A stretch of 64,000 bases of DNA from Arthrobacter sp. Leaf137 (GTDB taxonomy: Bacteria > Actinomycetota > Actinomycetes > Actinomycetales > Micrococcaceae): assembly GCF_001423525.1 (NCBI RefSeq), contig NZ_LMOI01000002.1:269638-333637 (forward strand). The letters are read 5' to 3'. The translations under genes were made by a program, and so were the position numbers. Under the pieces are notes generated by a model. It saw only the letters and a list, made by a program, of their open reading frames with translations, made no database searches and was not told the DNA's origin. This document shows positions 24,089 through 33,704 of this stretch, in pieces; position 1 is the stretch's first letter; each line of letters starts with the position of its first letter.

Positions 24089-25531
24089 ATGCTTAAGCAA
24101 GGCTCTGCCCTGGACCGGTATTTCAAGATCACCGAACGCGGCTCCAACCTCTCCCGTGAGATCCGCGGCGGGTTCGCCACCTTCTTCGCCATGAGCTACA
24201 TCGTGGTGCTGAACCCGCTCATCCTTTCCGGGGCGGACTCCAGCGGCAACACCCTCGGGTTCACCGCCGTGGCCGCGGTCACGGCCTTCGTGGCCGGCAT
24301 CCTGACCATCCTGATGGGGGCATGGGCCAAGCACCCGTTCGCCCTGGCAACCGGGCTGGGCGTCAACGCGTTCGTGGCGGTCACCGTCGCCACCAACCCC
24401 GGGCTGACGTGGCCGGACATGATGGGCCTGGTTGTGCTCTCAGGCGTGACCATGCTCATCCTGGTCCTCACGGGCTTCCGCACCGCCGTCTTCAAAGCCG
24501 TTCCGGACGGGCTCAAGACGGCGATCGTGGTGGGCATCGGCCTCTTCATTGCCCTGATCGGCCTGGTCAACGCGGGGTTCGTCCGCCGCATTCCCGACGT
24601 CGCCGGCACCACCGTCCCCGTGGGCCTCGGCTTCGACGGCAAGCTGTTGGGCTGGCCCACTGCGGTATTCGTGCTCGGCCTGGTGCTCACCATCGCCCTG
24701 GTGGTCCGCAAGGTCAAGGGCGCCATCCTGATCGGCATCATCACCTCCACCGTGCTGGCCGTCATCCTGGAAATGACCCTGCACATCGGCCCCAGCGTGC
24801 AGCCTGACAAGCCGTTCAACCCGCAGGGCTGGTCCCTGGTTTCCCCCGCGTTCTCCGAGTGGGCCGCGCCGGACCTCTCCCTGATCGGCAAGGCCAACCC
24901 GTTCGGCGCCTTCGAGCACCTGGGCTTCGTGGCCGCCACACTCCTGGCTTTCGTCATCCTGCTCAGCATCTTCTTCGACGCCATGGGCACCATGGTGGGC
25001 CTGGCGAACGAGGCCGGCACGGTGGACGAGCACGGCAACATTCCCGACGTCGACCGCGTCCTGCAGGTGGATGCCCTCGGCGCCATCATTGGCGGCGGCG
25101 CGTCCGTGTCCTCCAACCAGATCTACGTTGAAGCCGGCGCGGGCATCGGCGAAGGCGCCCGGACGGGCCTCGCCTCGATCGTCACCGGCCTGCTCTTCCT
25201 GGTGGCCATGTTCTTCACCCCGCTCATCAACCTTGTTCCGTTCGAGGCAGTTGCCCCCGCCCTGGTGGTGGTGGGCTTCATGATGGTGTCCCAGGTGGGC
25301 AAAATCGACTGGCAGGACTGGGGCATCGCCATCCCGGCGTTCCTGACCTTCACACTGATGCCATTCACCTACTCGATCGCCAACGGCCTGGGTGCCGGCT
25401 TCATCAGCTTCGTGCTGATCCGGACCGTTCAGGGCAAGGCCAAGGAAATCCACCCCCTCATGTGGGCCGTGGCTGCAGCGTTCCTGCTGTTCTTCGCCAT
25501 CGGTCCCATCGAGGCCGCCCTGGGCATGTAA
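24089..25531 (+). CDS. NCS2/AzgA-family purine permease
   Basis: A 480-residue integral membrane protein with about 12 hydrophobic segments. The AzgA-like features are the N-terminal LDRYFKITERGSNLSREIRGG followed by FATFFAMSYIVVLNP, the segment FALATGLGVNAFVA, IFFDAMGTMVGLANEAG, and the substrate-site loop SVSSNQIYVEAGAGIGEGAR. Members import adenine, guanine and hypoxanthine by proton symport. The ATG is preceded by CGGAGGACTA. It is transcribed away from copC and convergent with the antiporter gene, leaving only 30 bp between stops. Confidence 0.92.
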   Translation: MLKQGSALDRYFKITERGSNLSREIRGGFATFFAMSYIVVLNPLILSGADSSGNTLGFTAVAAVTAFVAGILTILMGAWAKHPFALATGLGVNAFVAVTVATNPGLTWPDMMGLVVLSGVTMLILVLTGFRTAVFKAVPDGLKTAIVVGIGLFIALIGLVNAGFVRRIPDVAGTTVPVGLGFDGKLLGWPTAVFVLGLVLTIALVVRKVKGAILIGIITSTVLAVILEMTLHIGPSVQPDKPFNPQGWSLVSPAFSEWAAPDLSLIGKANPFGAFEHLGFVAATLLAFVILLSIFFDAMGTMVGLANEAGTVDEHGNIPDVDRVLQVDALGAIIGGGASVSSNQIYVEAGAGIGEGARTGLASIVTGLLFLVAMFFTPLINLVPFEAVAPALVVVGFMMVSQVGKIDWQDWGIAIPAFLTFTLMPFTYSIANGLGAGFISFVLIRTVQGKAKEIHPLMWAVAAAFLLFFAIGPIEAALGM

Positions 25532-25561
25532 CGCCGCCTGGCGTGCTCAGCAACCCCTGGG

Positions 25562-26866
25562 TCAGACAGGGGTGTTGGGCGCCAGGCCCTCGTCGCCGGA
25601 CACCTGCCGGGCTTTCTTTTCCCGCAGCCGGTCAAGCCGGTTCATCAGGGGAGACGTGGTGGCGCCATGGATCACGATGGACAGTGCCACCACCAGGCCA
25701 ACGAAGCCCCACAGCCACTCCGCCTGCCCGGCAAAACTGCCCTTGCCCAGCGCGTATGACAGGTAGTACAGCGAGCCGATCCCGCGGATGCCAAAGAAGG
25801 AGAGGGCAATCCTTTCCCGCGGGCCGGTCTTTCCGCGCAGCAGGCTCAGCCAGCCTGCCAGCGGGCGGACCAGCAGCAGGAACGCCAATGCCACGAGCAC
25901 CTCGGCCATGCCCATCCCGGACAGGAGCCCGCGGGCTATGGCGCCGCCCAGCAGGACCAGTATGACCACGGTCATGAGCCGTTCCAGTTGCTCCACATAG
26001 GAGTGCAGGACGCGGTGATAGCCGTGTGTCCGTTCGGCGGTCCGGATGGTCACAGCGCAGACGAAGACGGCGATGAAACCGTAGCCCTCCACCATCTCGG
26101 TCAGGCCGTACGCCAGGAAGGTGGCCGCCAGGGCAACGAATCCCTCCGAATGGTTGGACAGCCGCAGGCTTTCCGTCCGGGCCGAGAAGAAGAGGCGTGC
26201 CAGCAGCTTTCCGGTCAGGAATCCCGCCAGAAGGCCGACGGCCAGCCGCCACAGGACATCCAAACCGAACCATTCGGGAAACCAGGCCGCCGGGTCCGAG
26301 CCGGCGATGCTGATGGCGATGGCCAGGTACACGAAGGGAAAGGCGAGCCCGTCATTGAGTCCCGCTTCGGACGTGAGGCCGAACCGTACCTCGTCTTCCC
26401 TGTCCGTACCCTCGTCGTCGTCGGCCGGCTCCCCCACTTGCACTTCCGAAGCCAGAACCGGATCCGTGGGAGCGAGGCCGGACGCCACGAGCAGCGCTGC
26501 GCCCAGGCCGAGGCCCAGGAACCACAGCCCCAGCAGCGTGAGCAGCAGGATGCACAGCGGCATGGCAATTCCCAGGAGACGCCACGTTGTTGACCAGCCC
26601 CTGCGCCCCAGGGGCCGGTCCAGTGCCAGGCCGGCGCCCATCAGGGAAACGATCACGCAGATTTCCGACAGGTGCAGGACAAAGTCGCCGTGCGCCAGGG
26701 GATCCGGATCGGGCAGCGTCGGGATCAGGGCGAACGCCGCCATCCCGGACCCGAGGAAGACCATCGGCATGGAAAACGGCATGTTCCGCAGCAGTTTAGG
26801 GAGCACGGCGGCAACGAAAACTGCCACGCCTGCCACGGCGAAAAGGATGTTGGGGGCTTCAAACAC
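25562..26866 (-). CDS. CPA1-type Na+/H+ (cation:proton) antiporter
   Basis: A 434-residue membrane protein with about 12 hydrophobic segments. The CPA1/NhaP hallmarks are SGLAPTDPVLASEVQVGEP (TM5 region with the ion-binding Asp), SEAGLNDGLAFPFVYLAI (TM6), and RIALSFFGIRGIGSLYYLSYAL near the C-terminus. An acidic loop (DDDEGTDREDE) between TM5 and TM6 is unusually charged. The start is GTG at 26866. The family exchanges Na+ or K+ for protons in pH and salt homeostasis. It stands alone on the minus strand; the 233-bp upstream gap is shared with the divergent hutG. Confidence 0.9.
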   Translation of the reverse strand: MFEAPNILFAVAGVAVFVAAVLPKLLRNMPFSMPMVFLGSGMAAFALIPTLPDPDPLAHGDFVLHLSEICVIVSLMGAGLALDRPLGRRGWSTTWRLLGIAMPLCILLLTLLGLWFLGLGLGAALLVASGLAPTDPVLASEVQVGEPADDDEGTDREDEVRFGLTSEAGLNDGLAFPFVYLAIAISIAGSDPAAWFPEWFGLDVLWRLAVGLLAGFLTGKLLARLFFSARTESLRLSNHSEGFVALAATFLAYGLTEMVEGYGFIAVFVCAVTIRTAERTHGYHRVLHSYVEQLERLMTVVILVLLGGAIARGLLSGMGMAEVLVALAFLLLVRPLAGWLSLLRGKTGPRERIALSFFGIRGIGSLYYLSYALGKGSFAGQAEWLWGFVGLVVALSIVIHGATTSPLMNRLDRLREKKARQVSGDEGLAPNTPV

Positions 26867-27028
26867 GCGCTGTTCTCCAGCCGGTCAAGGCGCCGGGAAG
26901 GCGCAGTCAACGTGATGCGTCCCGGGAGGGATTGCTCCACCTTAACCCCTTCCCTCCACCGTTCAGCCCCGTAGACTGCGGGCTTCCCCGGTCTCGGACC
27001 TCGCCTGGGTGGAACCATCCCTTCCCCG

Positions 27029-27046
27029 GTTCTTGGATTCCAGACA
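27029..27046 (+). promoter_or_regulatory. Candidate IclR-type operator upstream of hutG
   Basis: GTTCTTGGATTCCAGACA matches the palindrome upstream of hutU (TGTCCGGGATTCCAGACA) at 14 of 18 positions, and its right half GGATTCCAGACA is identical. It lies 54 bp before the hutG ATG, a suitable place for regulation. It is likely bound by the IclR protein encoded at 39584-40417. Confidence 0.55.
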
Positions 27047-27099
27047 GGACGACGGCGGTCCTGCTCGCTTTCGCGGCGGCCATGCGGTGAGCTTGAAGC

Positions 27100-28077
27100 A
27101 TGGCTTCCTTAACCCCCGACGTCGACACCCCACCCAACGCCTGGACCGGCAGGTTCGATGGCGACGGGCCGGAGCACCGGCGCTGGTGGCAGGCGGTGGA
27201 ACCCTGCGCGGACGGGGCGGCACGAGGCCACGACGGACCTCGGGGCGCCTTGGCTGAGGGCCGGCCGGCGGTCCTGCTGGGGTTCTGCAGCGACGAAGGA
27301 GTCCGCCGGAACAAGGGCCGCCCGGGTGCGGCTGCCGCCCCCGCCGCAATCCGCAAGGCACTGGGACCGCTGGCTTTCCACCTGGACCGGGCAGTGCACG
27401 ACGCCGGCGACGTCACGGTGCAGGGCACCGACCTGGAAGGCGGCCAGGCCCGGCTGGGCAGCGCTGTGACGGCCCTGCTCGACGCCAACCGCCTGACAGT
27501 GGTGCTGGGCGGCGGCCACGAGACCGCCTACGCCAGCTACCTCGGCGTCAGCGGGTCCGGTGCCGTCCGGAACGGCAGCCGGCTGGGCGTCCTGAACCTC
27601 GACGCCCATTTTGACCTGCGCGACGAACCCGCCCCCAGCTCGGGGACCCCGTTCCTCCAGATGGCCCGCGCGGAGGCCGGCACCGGCCGGGAATTCCGGT
27701 ACGCCGTCGTGGGGATTTCCGAGGCGAACAATACCCGGGCCCTGTTCGACACCGCGGACCGCCTGGGGGTCCGCTATCTGCTGGACGAGGACTGCGAAGC
27801 GGGCCGGGTCGGGGAGTTCGTGGCGTCCTTCCTCGACGGCATCGATGTCCTGTACCTGACCATCGACCTGGACGTGCTTCCGGCGTCGATTGCACCCGGT
27901 GTCAGCGCACCCGCAGCCTACGGCGTTCCGCTGCCTGTCATCAGCGCGGTGTGCCGGCAGGTTGCCCGGAGCGGGAAGCTCCTGCACTGCGATGTGGCGG
28001 AACTGAACCCGGAGTTCGACCTTGACCACCGAACCGCCCGCGTGGCGGCGCGACTGGTGGACACGCTGCTCCGCTGA
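27100..28077 (+). CDS. hutG: Formimidoylglutamase
   Basis: A 325-residue ureohydrolase of the arginase fold that hydrolyses N-formimidoyl-L-glutamate to glutamate and formamide, the last step of one histidine degradation route. Binuclear Mn ligands are visible in LGGGHETAYA, LNLDAHFDLR and TIDLDVLPASIAPG. The N-terminal DGPEHRRWWQAV and CSDEGVRRNKGRPGA stretches are diagnostic for HutG rather than agmatinase or arginase. It is 8 kb from hutUH, but a matching operator lies upstream, so it probably belongs to the same regulon. The ATG follows a GAAGC stretch with a weak ribosome site. Confidence 0.92.
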   Translation: MASLTPDVDTPPNAWTGRFDGDGPEHRRWWQAVEPCADGAARGHDGPRGALAEGRPAVLLGFCSDEGVRRNKGRPGAAAAPAAIRKALGPLAFHLDRAVHDAGDVTVQGTDLEGGQARLGSAVTALLDANRLTVVLGGGHETAYASYLGVSGSGAVRNGSRLGVLNLDAHFDLRDEPAPSSGTPFLQMARAEAGTGREFRYAVVGISEANNTRALFDTADRLGVRYLLDEDCEAGRVGEFVASFLDGIDVLYLTIDLDVLPASIAPGVSAPAAYGVPLPVISAVCRQVARSGKLLHCDVAELNPEFDLDHRTARVAARLVDTLLR

Positions 28078-28119
28078 CCGGCCTTCCCTCCAGCCAGCAT
28101 TTCGGGGTGCCGGACGGCC

Positions 28120-28791
28120 TCAGGGCTTGGGGAGGTACCTGCGTTCCGGCCGCCCCACCCCGTATTTCAGCCGGACCTCCAGCAGCCCTTCGTCGTGCAG
28201 GTACTCCAGGTAGCGGCGCGCGCTGACCCTTGACGTGCCCAACTGTTCGGCAACCTCGGCAGCCGACAGGTCGCCGTCGGCCCTTTTCAAGGCGCCTTCA
28301 ACCAACCGCAAAGTCTCTACGCTGCACCCCTTGGGCAGTGGCCGCTGGGCCGCAGCGCTATCCAGCCCGAAAACCTTGTTGACGTCTGACTGCTCGGCCA
28401 CGTCCTTGGACGAATCGAGGCCGTGGTAGGCGCTGCGGTAGTGGTCCAGCCGCTCCTGCAGGTCAGCCTGGGAGAAGGGTTTGATGAGGTAGTGCACGAT
28501 CCCGCCGCGCAGCGCTTTGCGCACCGTTTCGACCTCGCGGGCGGCGCTGATCACCAGCACATCGAGTTCCGGCGCCACCTCCCGCAACCGGTGCATCAGG
28601 TCCAGGCCGTTGATGTCCGGAAGGTGGATGTCCAGCAGCACCAGGTCCGGCTGGAGGCGTTGGGTTTCGACGACGGCCTGGGCACCGGTGTGCGCGGCGC
28701 CCACCACGGTGAAGCCCGCGGTGCGCTGGATGAAGCCGGCGTGGACTTTGGCCACCATGAAGTCGTCATCGACTATCAGGACCTTGATCAT
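28120..28791 (-). CDS. CitB/DctR-like response regulator
   Basis: A 223-residue response regulator. The receiver domain (about residues 3-120) has the acidic pocket VDDDF, phospho-acceptor Asp54 in LVLLDIHLPD, the Ser of VISAAREVE, and Lys in HYLIKPF. The C-terminal region (about 160-215) is a helix-turn-helix containing LSAAEVAEQLGTSRVSARRYLEYL, as in the CitB/DcuR/MalR family controlling di- and tricarboxylate uptake. Its ATG overlaps the kinase stop (ATGA). It most likely activates the divergent tctCBA operon. Confidence 0.9.
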   Translation of the reverse strand: MIKVLIVDDDFMVAKVHAGFIQRTAGFTVVGAAHTGAQAVVETQRLQPDLVLLDIHLPDINGLDLMHRLREVAPELDVLVISAAREVETVRKALRGGIVHYLIKPFSQADLQERLDHYRSAYHGLDSSKDVAEQSDVNKVFGLDSAAAQRPLPKGCSVETLRLVEGALKRADGDLSAAEVAEQLGTSRVSARRYLEYLHDEGLLEVRLKYGVGRPERRYLPKP

Positions 28792-30380
28792 GCGTGTGCA
28801 CCTTTGTTGAAGCGGGCGGTGAAGACCGCCCCGTTGTCGTTGGCCACCGCCAGGTCGCCGCCGGACCTGCGGCACACCACGCGGGAGAGGGCCAGTCCGA
28901 AGCCGCGGCCGCCTTCCCGCCGGGCATCCTTGGTGGTGAAGCCCTGCCGGAAGATGTGGTCCGCTGCGTCGGCGGGAACCCCGTGGCCATTGTCCCGGAC
29001 CGTCACCACCACCTGTCCCTCACCATCTTCCACCAGCACACGGACGGCTGCCTGCGGGAGCCCGGAGACGGCGTCGAACGCGTTGTCCACCAGGTTCCCC
29101 GCCACTGTCACAAGGTCCCGCGACAGTTCCTCATCCACAGGCCGCAGGGACGACGCCGGATCGAGCTGGAGGGCGACGCCCCGTTCGGTGGCGAGGCTCG
29201 ACTTGGCGATGAGCAGCGCGGCCAAGGCCGGATCCTTGATCCTGCCCGTCACCTCGTCGCTGAGCCGGGTCCGTTCCACGGTTGCCCCGTTGACGAACTG
29301 GACCACGGAATCATAGTCTCCGATCTGGATCAGCCCCGAGATGACGTGCAGCTGGTTGGCGAACTCGTGCGCCTGAGCGCGGAGGGTGTCGGTGGCGGTC
29401 CGGGTGGCGCCCAGTTCCCGCTCAAGCGAGGACAGCTCCGTCCGGTCACGCAGGGTGGTCACCGATCCGATCCCGCGGCCCCGAGACTGGATGGGGACCC
29501 GGTTCAGGACCACCAGCCGCTCCCCCACCAGCACCAGCTGGTCCGGGTCCGGCTGGTCGCGGGTGAGCACAATTTTCAGTGCCGGGTCCACCGGAAGGGA
29601 CGCCAGTTTCCTGCCCACACAGTCCGCGGGCAGGCCGAGCAATTCCCTGGCGCTGTCGTTGGCAACGGTGATCCGCTCGTGCGGGTCGAGCGCCACCACG
29701 CCCTCCTTCAGCCCGTGCAGCATGGCCTCGCGGTTCTCCACCAAGCCCGTGATCTCGCTCGGTTCCATACCGAGCGTCTGCCGTTTGACCCTGCGGGACA
29801 GCAACAGTGAACCAGCGACGCCGAGGACGCTTGCCACGCCCACATAAGTCAGCAGGTTGGGTACGGCGTCGCCCAGCCGCTCCAACGTGGTGGGATAGTT
29901 GCGGCTGATGGACGCGATGCCGATCATCTTGCCGCTATCGTCCAGGACCGGAACGTGCGCGGACAGCACTGCTGTTCCGTTGGTGGTCAGCACCCCGGTC
30001 CAGGCCCGGCCTTCCATGACCCGGCTTTCGCCGAGCGCCAGCTGCTGTCCCAGCAGGCTGGGATCCGACGCCGTCACCACGGTCCGGTCCTTCCGGGCAA
30101 GCGCCACCTGGGAGGATCCTGAGACGATCCGCACGGACTCGGCCACTGCCGGGAGTGCTGCACCGCCCCGCGGGGCGGCCGCCGGAAGCAGCTCGCGGAC
30201 GGCAGGGTTGGCGCCGAGGGCTTCGGCCGCGGACAACGCCCGGCGGCCTTCCACGCGTTCGAAGGCTGCGGCGGACTGCGCCAGCGAGATGGCCACCACC
30301 GCCACCAGCACGGCCAACACGATGAGCAACTGCAGCACCAGGTATTGCCCCGCGAGGGACATGCCTCTTCGTCGAGTCAC
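28788..30380 (-). CDS. CitA/DcuS-like sensor histidine kinase
   Basis: A 530-residue membrane kinase (from GTG 30380). It has an N-terminal membrane helix (LVLQLLIVLAVLVAVVAISLA), a periplasmic-type PDC sensor domain of about 130 residues (with VVTASDPSLLGQQLALGE and GIASISRNYP), a second membrane helix, a PAS domain (EGVVALDPHERITVANDSA), then the phospho-acceptor helix AHEFANQLHVISGL and a HATPase domain (DNAFDAV, DNGHGVPADAADHIF, GRGFGLAL). This is the SpoOB/CitA-type kinase class that senses external carboxylates. The GTG has AAAGGA ten bases upstream; ATG 30362 is an alternative. It is divergent from tctC. Confidence 0.9.
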   Translation of the reverse strand: MTRRRGMSLAGQYLVLQLLIVLAVLVAVVAISLAQSAAAFERVEGRRALSAAEALGANPAVRELLPAAAPRGGAALPAVAESVRIVSGSSQVALARKDRTVVTASDPSLLGQQLALGESRVMEGRAWTGVLTTNGTAVLSAHVPVLDDSGKMIGIASISRNYPTTLERLGDAVPNLLTYVGVASVLGVAGSLLLSRRVKRQTLGMEPSEITGLVENREAMLHGLKEGVVALDPHERITVANDSARELLGLPADCVGRKLASLPVDPALKIVLTRDQPDPDQLVLVGERLVVLNRVPIQSRGRGIGSVTTLRDRTELSSLERELGATRTATDTLRAQAHEFANQLHVISGLIQIGDYDSVVQFVNGATVERTRLSDEVTGRIKDPALAALLIAKSSLATERGVALQLDPASSLRPVDEELSRDLVTVAGNLVDNAFDAVSGLPQAAVRVLVEDGEGQVVVTVRDNGHGVPADAADHIFRQGFTTKDARREGGRGFGLALSRVVCRRSGGDLAVANDNGAVFTARFNKGAHA

Positions 30381-30431
30381 TGTGGCTGGTCCTTTATTGG
30401 CTTCACGCGGCCACCGTCCCGGCCGCAATAC

Positions 30432-30533
30432 GTGGGAACTATATCCCACCCGCGGCGCCACCGTGGCGCGGAAGAATGCGGGGTGGGACTTCGGAAACGT
30501 GAACGCAATGTACTTAACTTTCTCTGCGTACAT
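30432..30533. promoter_or_regulatory. Divergent regulatory region of two-component system and tctCBA
   Basis: The 237-bp gap holds two inverted repeats. GTGGGA-ACTATA-TCCCAC at 30432-30449 is perfect, and its centre reads TATAGT on the minus strand, a likely minus 10 of the kinase operon. ATGTAC at 30508-30513 pairs with GTACAT at 30528-30533 (14-bp spacer), 85-110 bp before tctC. Both are candidates for response-regulator binding. Confidence 0.45.
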
Positions 30534-30617
30534 AAGAGTGACCGGCATCACGGCCGGCCATAGCATCGGTTGCACCAGTCAGTCTTGCTGATCGTTTTTC
30601 ATGAGAAGAGGAACCCC

Positions 30618-31628
30618 ATGCGCCAGATCCGCGCATTGCGAATTGCCGCCGTCGCTGCCGGCATCGCCCTGATGGCCACCGGCTGCGGTGCCACCGGCAA
30701 AAGCTCCACCGGTGCCGAGAGCTCCGGCGCCGCCGCCAAGCCCGTCACCGGACTCCAGATCATGGTCCCCAACACCCCGGGCGGCGGCTACGACACCACC
30801 GCCCGCGCCGCCGCGAAGGTCCTCGACGACGAGAAGATCTCCACCAACACCGAAGTCTTCAACCTTGCCGGCGCAGGCGGCACCGTGGGCCTGGCCCGCG
30901 TTGTCAATGAAAAGGGCAACGGCGACCTGACCATGCTGATGGGCCTGGGCGTGGTGGGTGCCAGCTACACCAACAAGTCCGAGTCGAAGCTGACCGAGAC
31001 CACTCCGCTGGCACGGCTTATCGAAGAGCCCGGCGCCATCATGGTCAGCAAGGACTCCCCGTACAAGACCATCGACGACCTCGTGAAGGCGTGGAAGGCA
31101 GATCCGGGTTCCATCGCGGTCGGCGGCGGCTCCTCCCCGGGCGGCCCGGACCACCTGCTGCCCATGCAGCTGGCAGGTGCCGTGGGCATCGACGCCACCA
31201 AGGTCAACTTCGTTTCCTACGACGGCGGCGGCGACCTTCTCCCCGCGATCCTCGGCAACAAGCTGGGCTTCGCGGCCTCCGGCGCCGGCGAGTACCTGAA
31301 GCAGATCGAATCCGGCGAGGTCCGCGTCCTGGCCACGAGCGGCGAGAAGCGGCTCGACGGCGTCGACGCCCCCACGCTGAAGGAATCCAACATCGACCTC
31401 GTCTTCACCAACTGGCGCGGCATCGTGGCCCCTCCGGGCATCAGCGAGGAGGACAAGTCCTCCCTGATCGCGGCACTGGAGAAGATGCACGGCACCGAAG
31501 GCTGGAAGGAAGCACTGAAAACCCACGGCTGGACCGATGCGTTCATCACCGGTGACGAGTTCAAGAGCTTCCTCACCGAGCAGGACAAGCGGGTGGCAGA
31601 CGTCCTCACCAAGCTTGGGTTGGCGTGA
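30618..31628 (+). CDS. tctC: Tripartite tricarboxylate transporter substrate-binding lipoprotein
   Basis: A 336-residue extracytoplasmic solute receptor of the TTT family. The signal peptide ends in a lipobox (ALMATGCGA), so Cys is lipidated and the protein is tethered outside the membrane. The TctC signature IMVPNTPGGGYDTTAR near residue 55 binds the carboxylate, and FVSYDGGGDLLPAILGN is the second conserved region. It delivers citrate or a related acid to TctAB. The ATG at 30618 has AGAGGAA upstream; an in-frame upstream start would disrupt the signal peptide. It is the first gene of tctCBA and its stop overlaps the tctB GTG. Confidence 0.92.
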   Translation: MRQIRALRIAAVAAGIALMATGCGATGKSSTGAESSGAAAKPVTGLQIMVPNTPGGGYDTTARAAAKVLDDEKISTNTEVFNLAGAGGTVGLARVVNEKGNGDLTMLMGLGVVGASYTNKSESKLTETTPLARLIEEPGAIMVSKDSPYKTIDDLVKAWKADPGSIAVGGGSSPGGPDHLLPMQLAGAVGIDATKVNFVSYDGGGDLLPAILGNKLGFAASGAGEYLKQIESGEVRVLATSGEKRLDGVDAPTLKESNIDLVFTNWRGIVAPPGISEEDKSSLIAALEKMHGTEGWKEALKTHGWTDAFITGDEFKSFLTEQDKRVADVLTKLGLA

Positions 31629-32128
31629 CATCCCTGACCACAGGCCTTAAAGGCCGCGCCGAGCTGGGAGTCTCACTCCTGCTCGGCGCGGCCGGCGTCC
31701 TGGTCTTCCTGGACGCCAACGGCCTGGTAACCCCTTATTCGAAGTCTGACCCGGTAGGGCCCAAGACCGTTCCGTTTATCGTGGCCGGAATGCTGGTGGT
31801 CTGCGCCGTACTGCTGGCCATCAACGTCCTGCGCGGCGGCAAGGGAGAGGCCGAAGGCGGCGAGGACGTCGACCTGGAGCACCCCGCCGACTGGAAGACC
31901 ATCCTGCCACTGGCGGGGGCCTTCATCCTGAACATACTGCTCGTCGACTGGGCCGGCTGGGTCATTTCCGGCACCGTCCTGTTTTGGGGCAGCGTCCTGG
32001 CCCTTGGGAGCCGCCATTACGTCCGGGACGGATTTATTTCCGTGGCATTGTCCCTGCTGACCTTCTACGGCTTCTACCTCGGCCTGGGCATCGCACTGCC
32101 GGCCGGCCTCCTGGAAGGAATCCTCTAA
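31625..32128 (+). CDS. tctB: Tripartite tricarboxylate transporter small membrane subunit
   Basis: A 167-residue protein with four hydrophobic segments (about residues 12-30, 46-64, 88-110 and 125-160), the normal TctB layout. DPVGPKTVPFIVAG is the typical loop before TM2. It overlaps tctC by four bases (GTGA) and its TAA directly abuts the tctA ATG, giving tight coupling. With TctA it forms the membrane complex that uses an ion gradient to import the ligand bound by TctC. Confidence 0.9.
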   Translation: MTSLTTGLKGRAELGVSLLLGAAGVLVFLDANGLVTPYSKSDPVGPKTVPFIVAGMLVVCAVLLAINVLRGGKGEAEGGEDVDLEHPADWKTILPLAGAFILNILLVDWAGWVISGTVLFWGSVLALGSRHYVRDGFISVALSLLTFYGFYLGLGIALPAGLLEGIL

Positions 32129-33667
32129 ATGGACGTCTGGTCCTCCCTCATGGACGGCTTTGCCACCGCCCTGACTCCCATGAATTTCATGTATGCCGTC
32201 ATCGGCGTCATCCTGGGCACCGCCGTCGGCGTGCTTCCCGGCCTGGGCCCGGCCATGACCGTCGCCCTGCTGCTCCCGGTCACCTACGCCCTGGAGCCCA
32301 CCAGCGCCTTCATCATGTTCGCCGGCATCTACTACGGCGGAATGTACGGCGGCTCCACCACCTCGATCCTGCTCAACACCCCCGGTGAATCGTCCTCGGT
32401 GGTGACCGCCATCGAGGGCAACAAGATGGCTAAAGCCGGCCGGGCCGCGCAGGCGCTTGCGACGGCGGCCATCGGCTCGTTCGTCGCCGGCACCATCGGC
32501 ACGGCGCTGCTCGCCGTTTGCGCACCGATCGTAGTGAAGTTCGCCGTCAGCCTCGGCGCTCCCAGCTACTTCGCCATCATGGTGCTTGCCCTGCTGGCCG
32601 TTACGGCGGTGCTCGGTTCATCGCGGCTGCGCGGTTTCGCTTCCCTGGGCCTCGGCCTGGCCATCGGCCTGGTGGGAATGGACTCCGTCACCGGCCAGCG
32701 CCGGCTGACGTTCGGCCAGCCGCTCCTGGCGGACGGCCTGGACATCGTGGTGGTGGCGGTAGCCATCTTCGCCGTGGGCGAGGCACTGTGGGTAGCGGCG
32801 CACCTGCGCCGGACACCGCTGCATGCGATCCCCGTAGGTCAGCCCTGGATGGGCAGGTCCGACTGGAAGCGTTCCTGGAAGCCGTGGCTGCGGGGTACCG
32901 CCTTCGGTTTCCCCTTTGGTGCGCTCCCTGCCGGTGGGGCCGAAATTCCCACCTTCCTTTCCTATGTCACGGAAAAGCGCCTCAGCAAGCACCCTGAAGA
33001 GTTCGGCAAGGGCGCCATTGAAGGTGTCGCCGGCCCGGAAGCGGCCAACAACGCTGCCGCTGCCGGCACCCTGACCCCCATGCTGGCCCTGGGCCTGCCC
33101 ACCAACGCCACGGCAGCCGTGATGCTCGCCGCCTTCACGTCCTACGGCATCCAGCCGGGCCCGCAGCTCTTCACCAGCCAGGGACCCCTGGTCTGGGCGC
33201 TGATCGCCAGCCTCTTCATCGGCAACTTCCTGTTGCTGATCATCAACCTGCCGCTGGCACCGATGTGGGCCAAGCTGCTGCAACTCCCCCGCCCGTACCT
33301 GTACGCAGGCATCCTGTTCTTCGCCACGCTGGGCGCCTACTCGGTGAACCTGCAGGCCTTCGACCTGGTGATCCTGCTTGTGCTCGGCGCACTCGGGTTC
33401 ATGATGCGGCGCTTCGGCCTTCCCGTGCTGCCGCTGATCCTCGGCGTGATTCTGGGTCCGCGCATTGAGGGGCAGCTGCGCAAGACCCTGCAGCTGAGTG
33501 CAGGCGACCCCGCCGGCCTGTGGAGCGAGCCGATCGCCGTCGGGATCTACGTCATCATCGGCCTGATCCTGCTGTGGCCGTTTGCCTACAAGCTGATCCG
33601 CCGCAACCGTCCGAAGAACAGCCCGCTGCTTCCGGCGAACTCCGGCGCAGCAGACTACAGCGACTGA
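32129..33667 (+). CDS. tctA: Tripartite tricarboxylate transporter large membrane subunit
   Basis: A 512-residue membrane protein with about 11-12 hydrophobic segments. Family hallmarks are [20 protein letters not shown] near residue 35, [20 protein letters not shown] near residue 70 (duplicated Gly-rich substrate motif), and the mirror motif ALPTGG-like [16 protein letters not shown] with [20 protein letters not shown] in the second half. It is the translocation subunit of TctCBA. Control is probably by the adjacent CitAB-like two-component system. A USP gene follows 37 bp downstream with its own AAAGGAG ribosome site. Confidence 0.93.
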   Translation: MDVWSSLMDGFATALTPMNFMYAVIGVILGTAVGVLPGLGPAMTVALLLPVTYALEPTSAFIMFAGIYYGGMYGGSTTSILLNTPGESSSVVTAIEGNKMAKAGRAAQALATAAIGSFVAGTIGTALLAVCAPIVVKFAVSLGAPSYFAIMVLALLAVTAVLGSSRLRGFASLGLGLAIGLVGMDSVTGQRRLTFGQPLLADGLDIVVVAVAIFAVGEALWVAAHLRRTPLHAIPVGQPWMGRSDWKRSWKPWLRGTAFGFPFGALPAGGAEIPTFLSYVTEKRLSKHPEEFGKGAIEGVAGPEAANNAAAAGTLTPMLALGLPTNATAAVMLAAFTSYGIQPGPQLFTSQGPLVWALIASLFIGNFLLLIINLPLAPMWAKLLQLPRPYLYAGILFFATLGAYSVNLQAFDLVILLVLGALGFMMRRFGLPVLPLILGVILGPRIEGQLRKTLQLSAGDPAGLWSEPIAVGIYVIIGLILLWPFAYKLIRRNRPKNSPLLPANSGAADYSD

Positions 33668-33704
33668 ACCGCCGAGCGCGGACCACGAAACCAAAGGAGA
33701 CACC

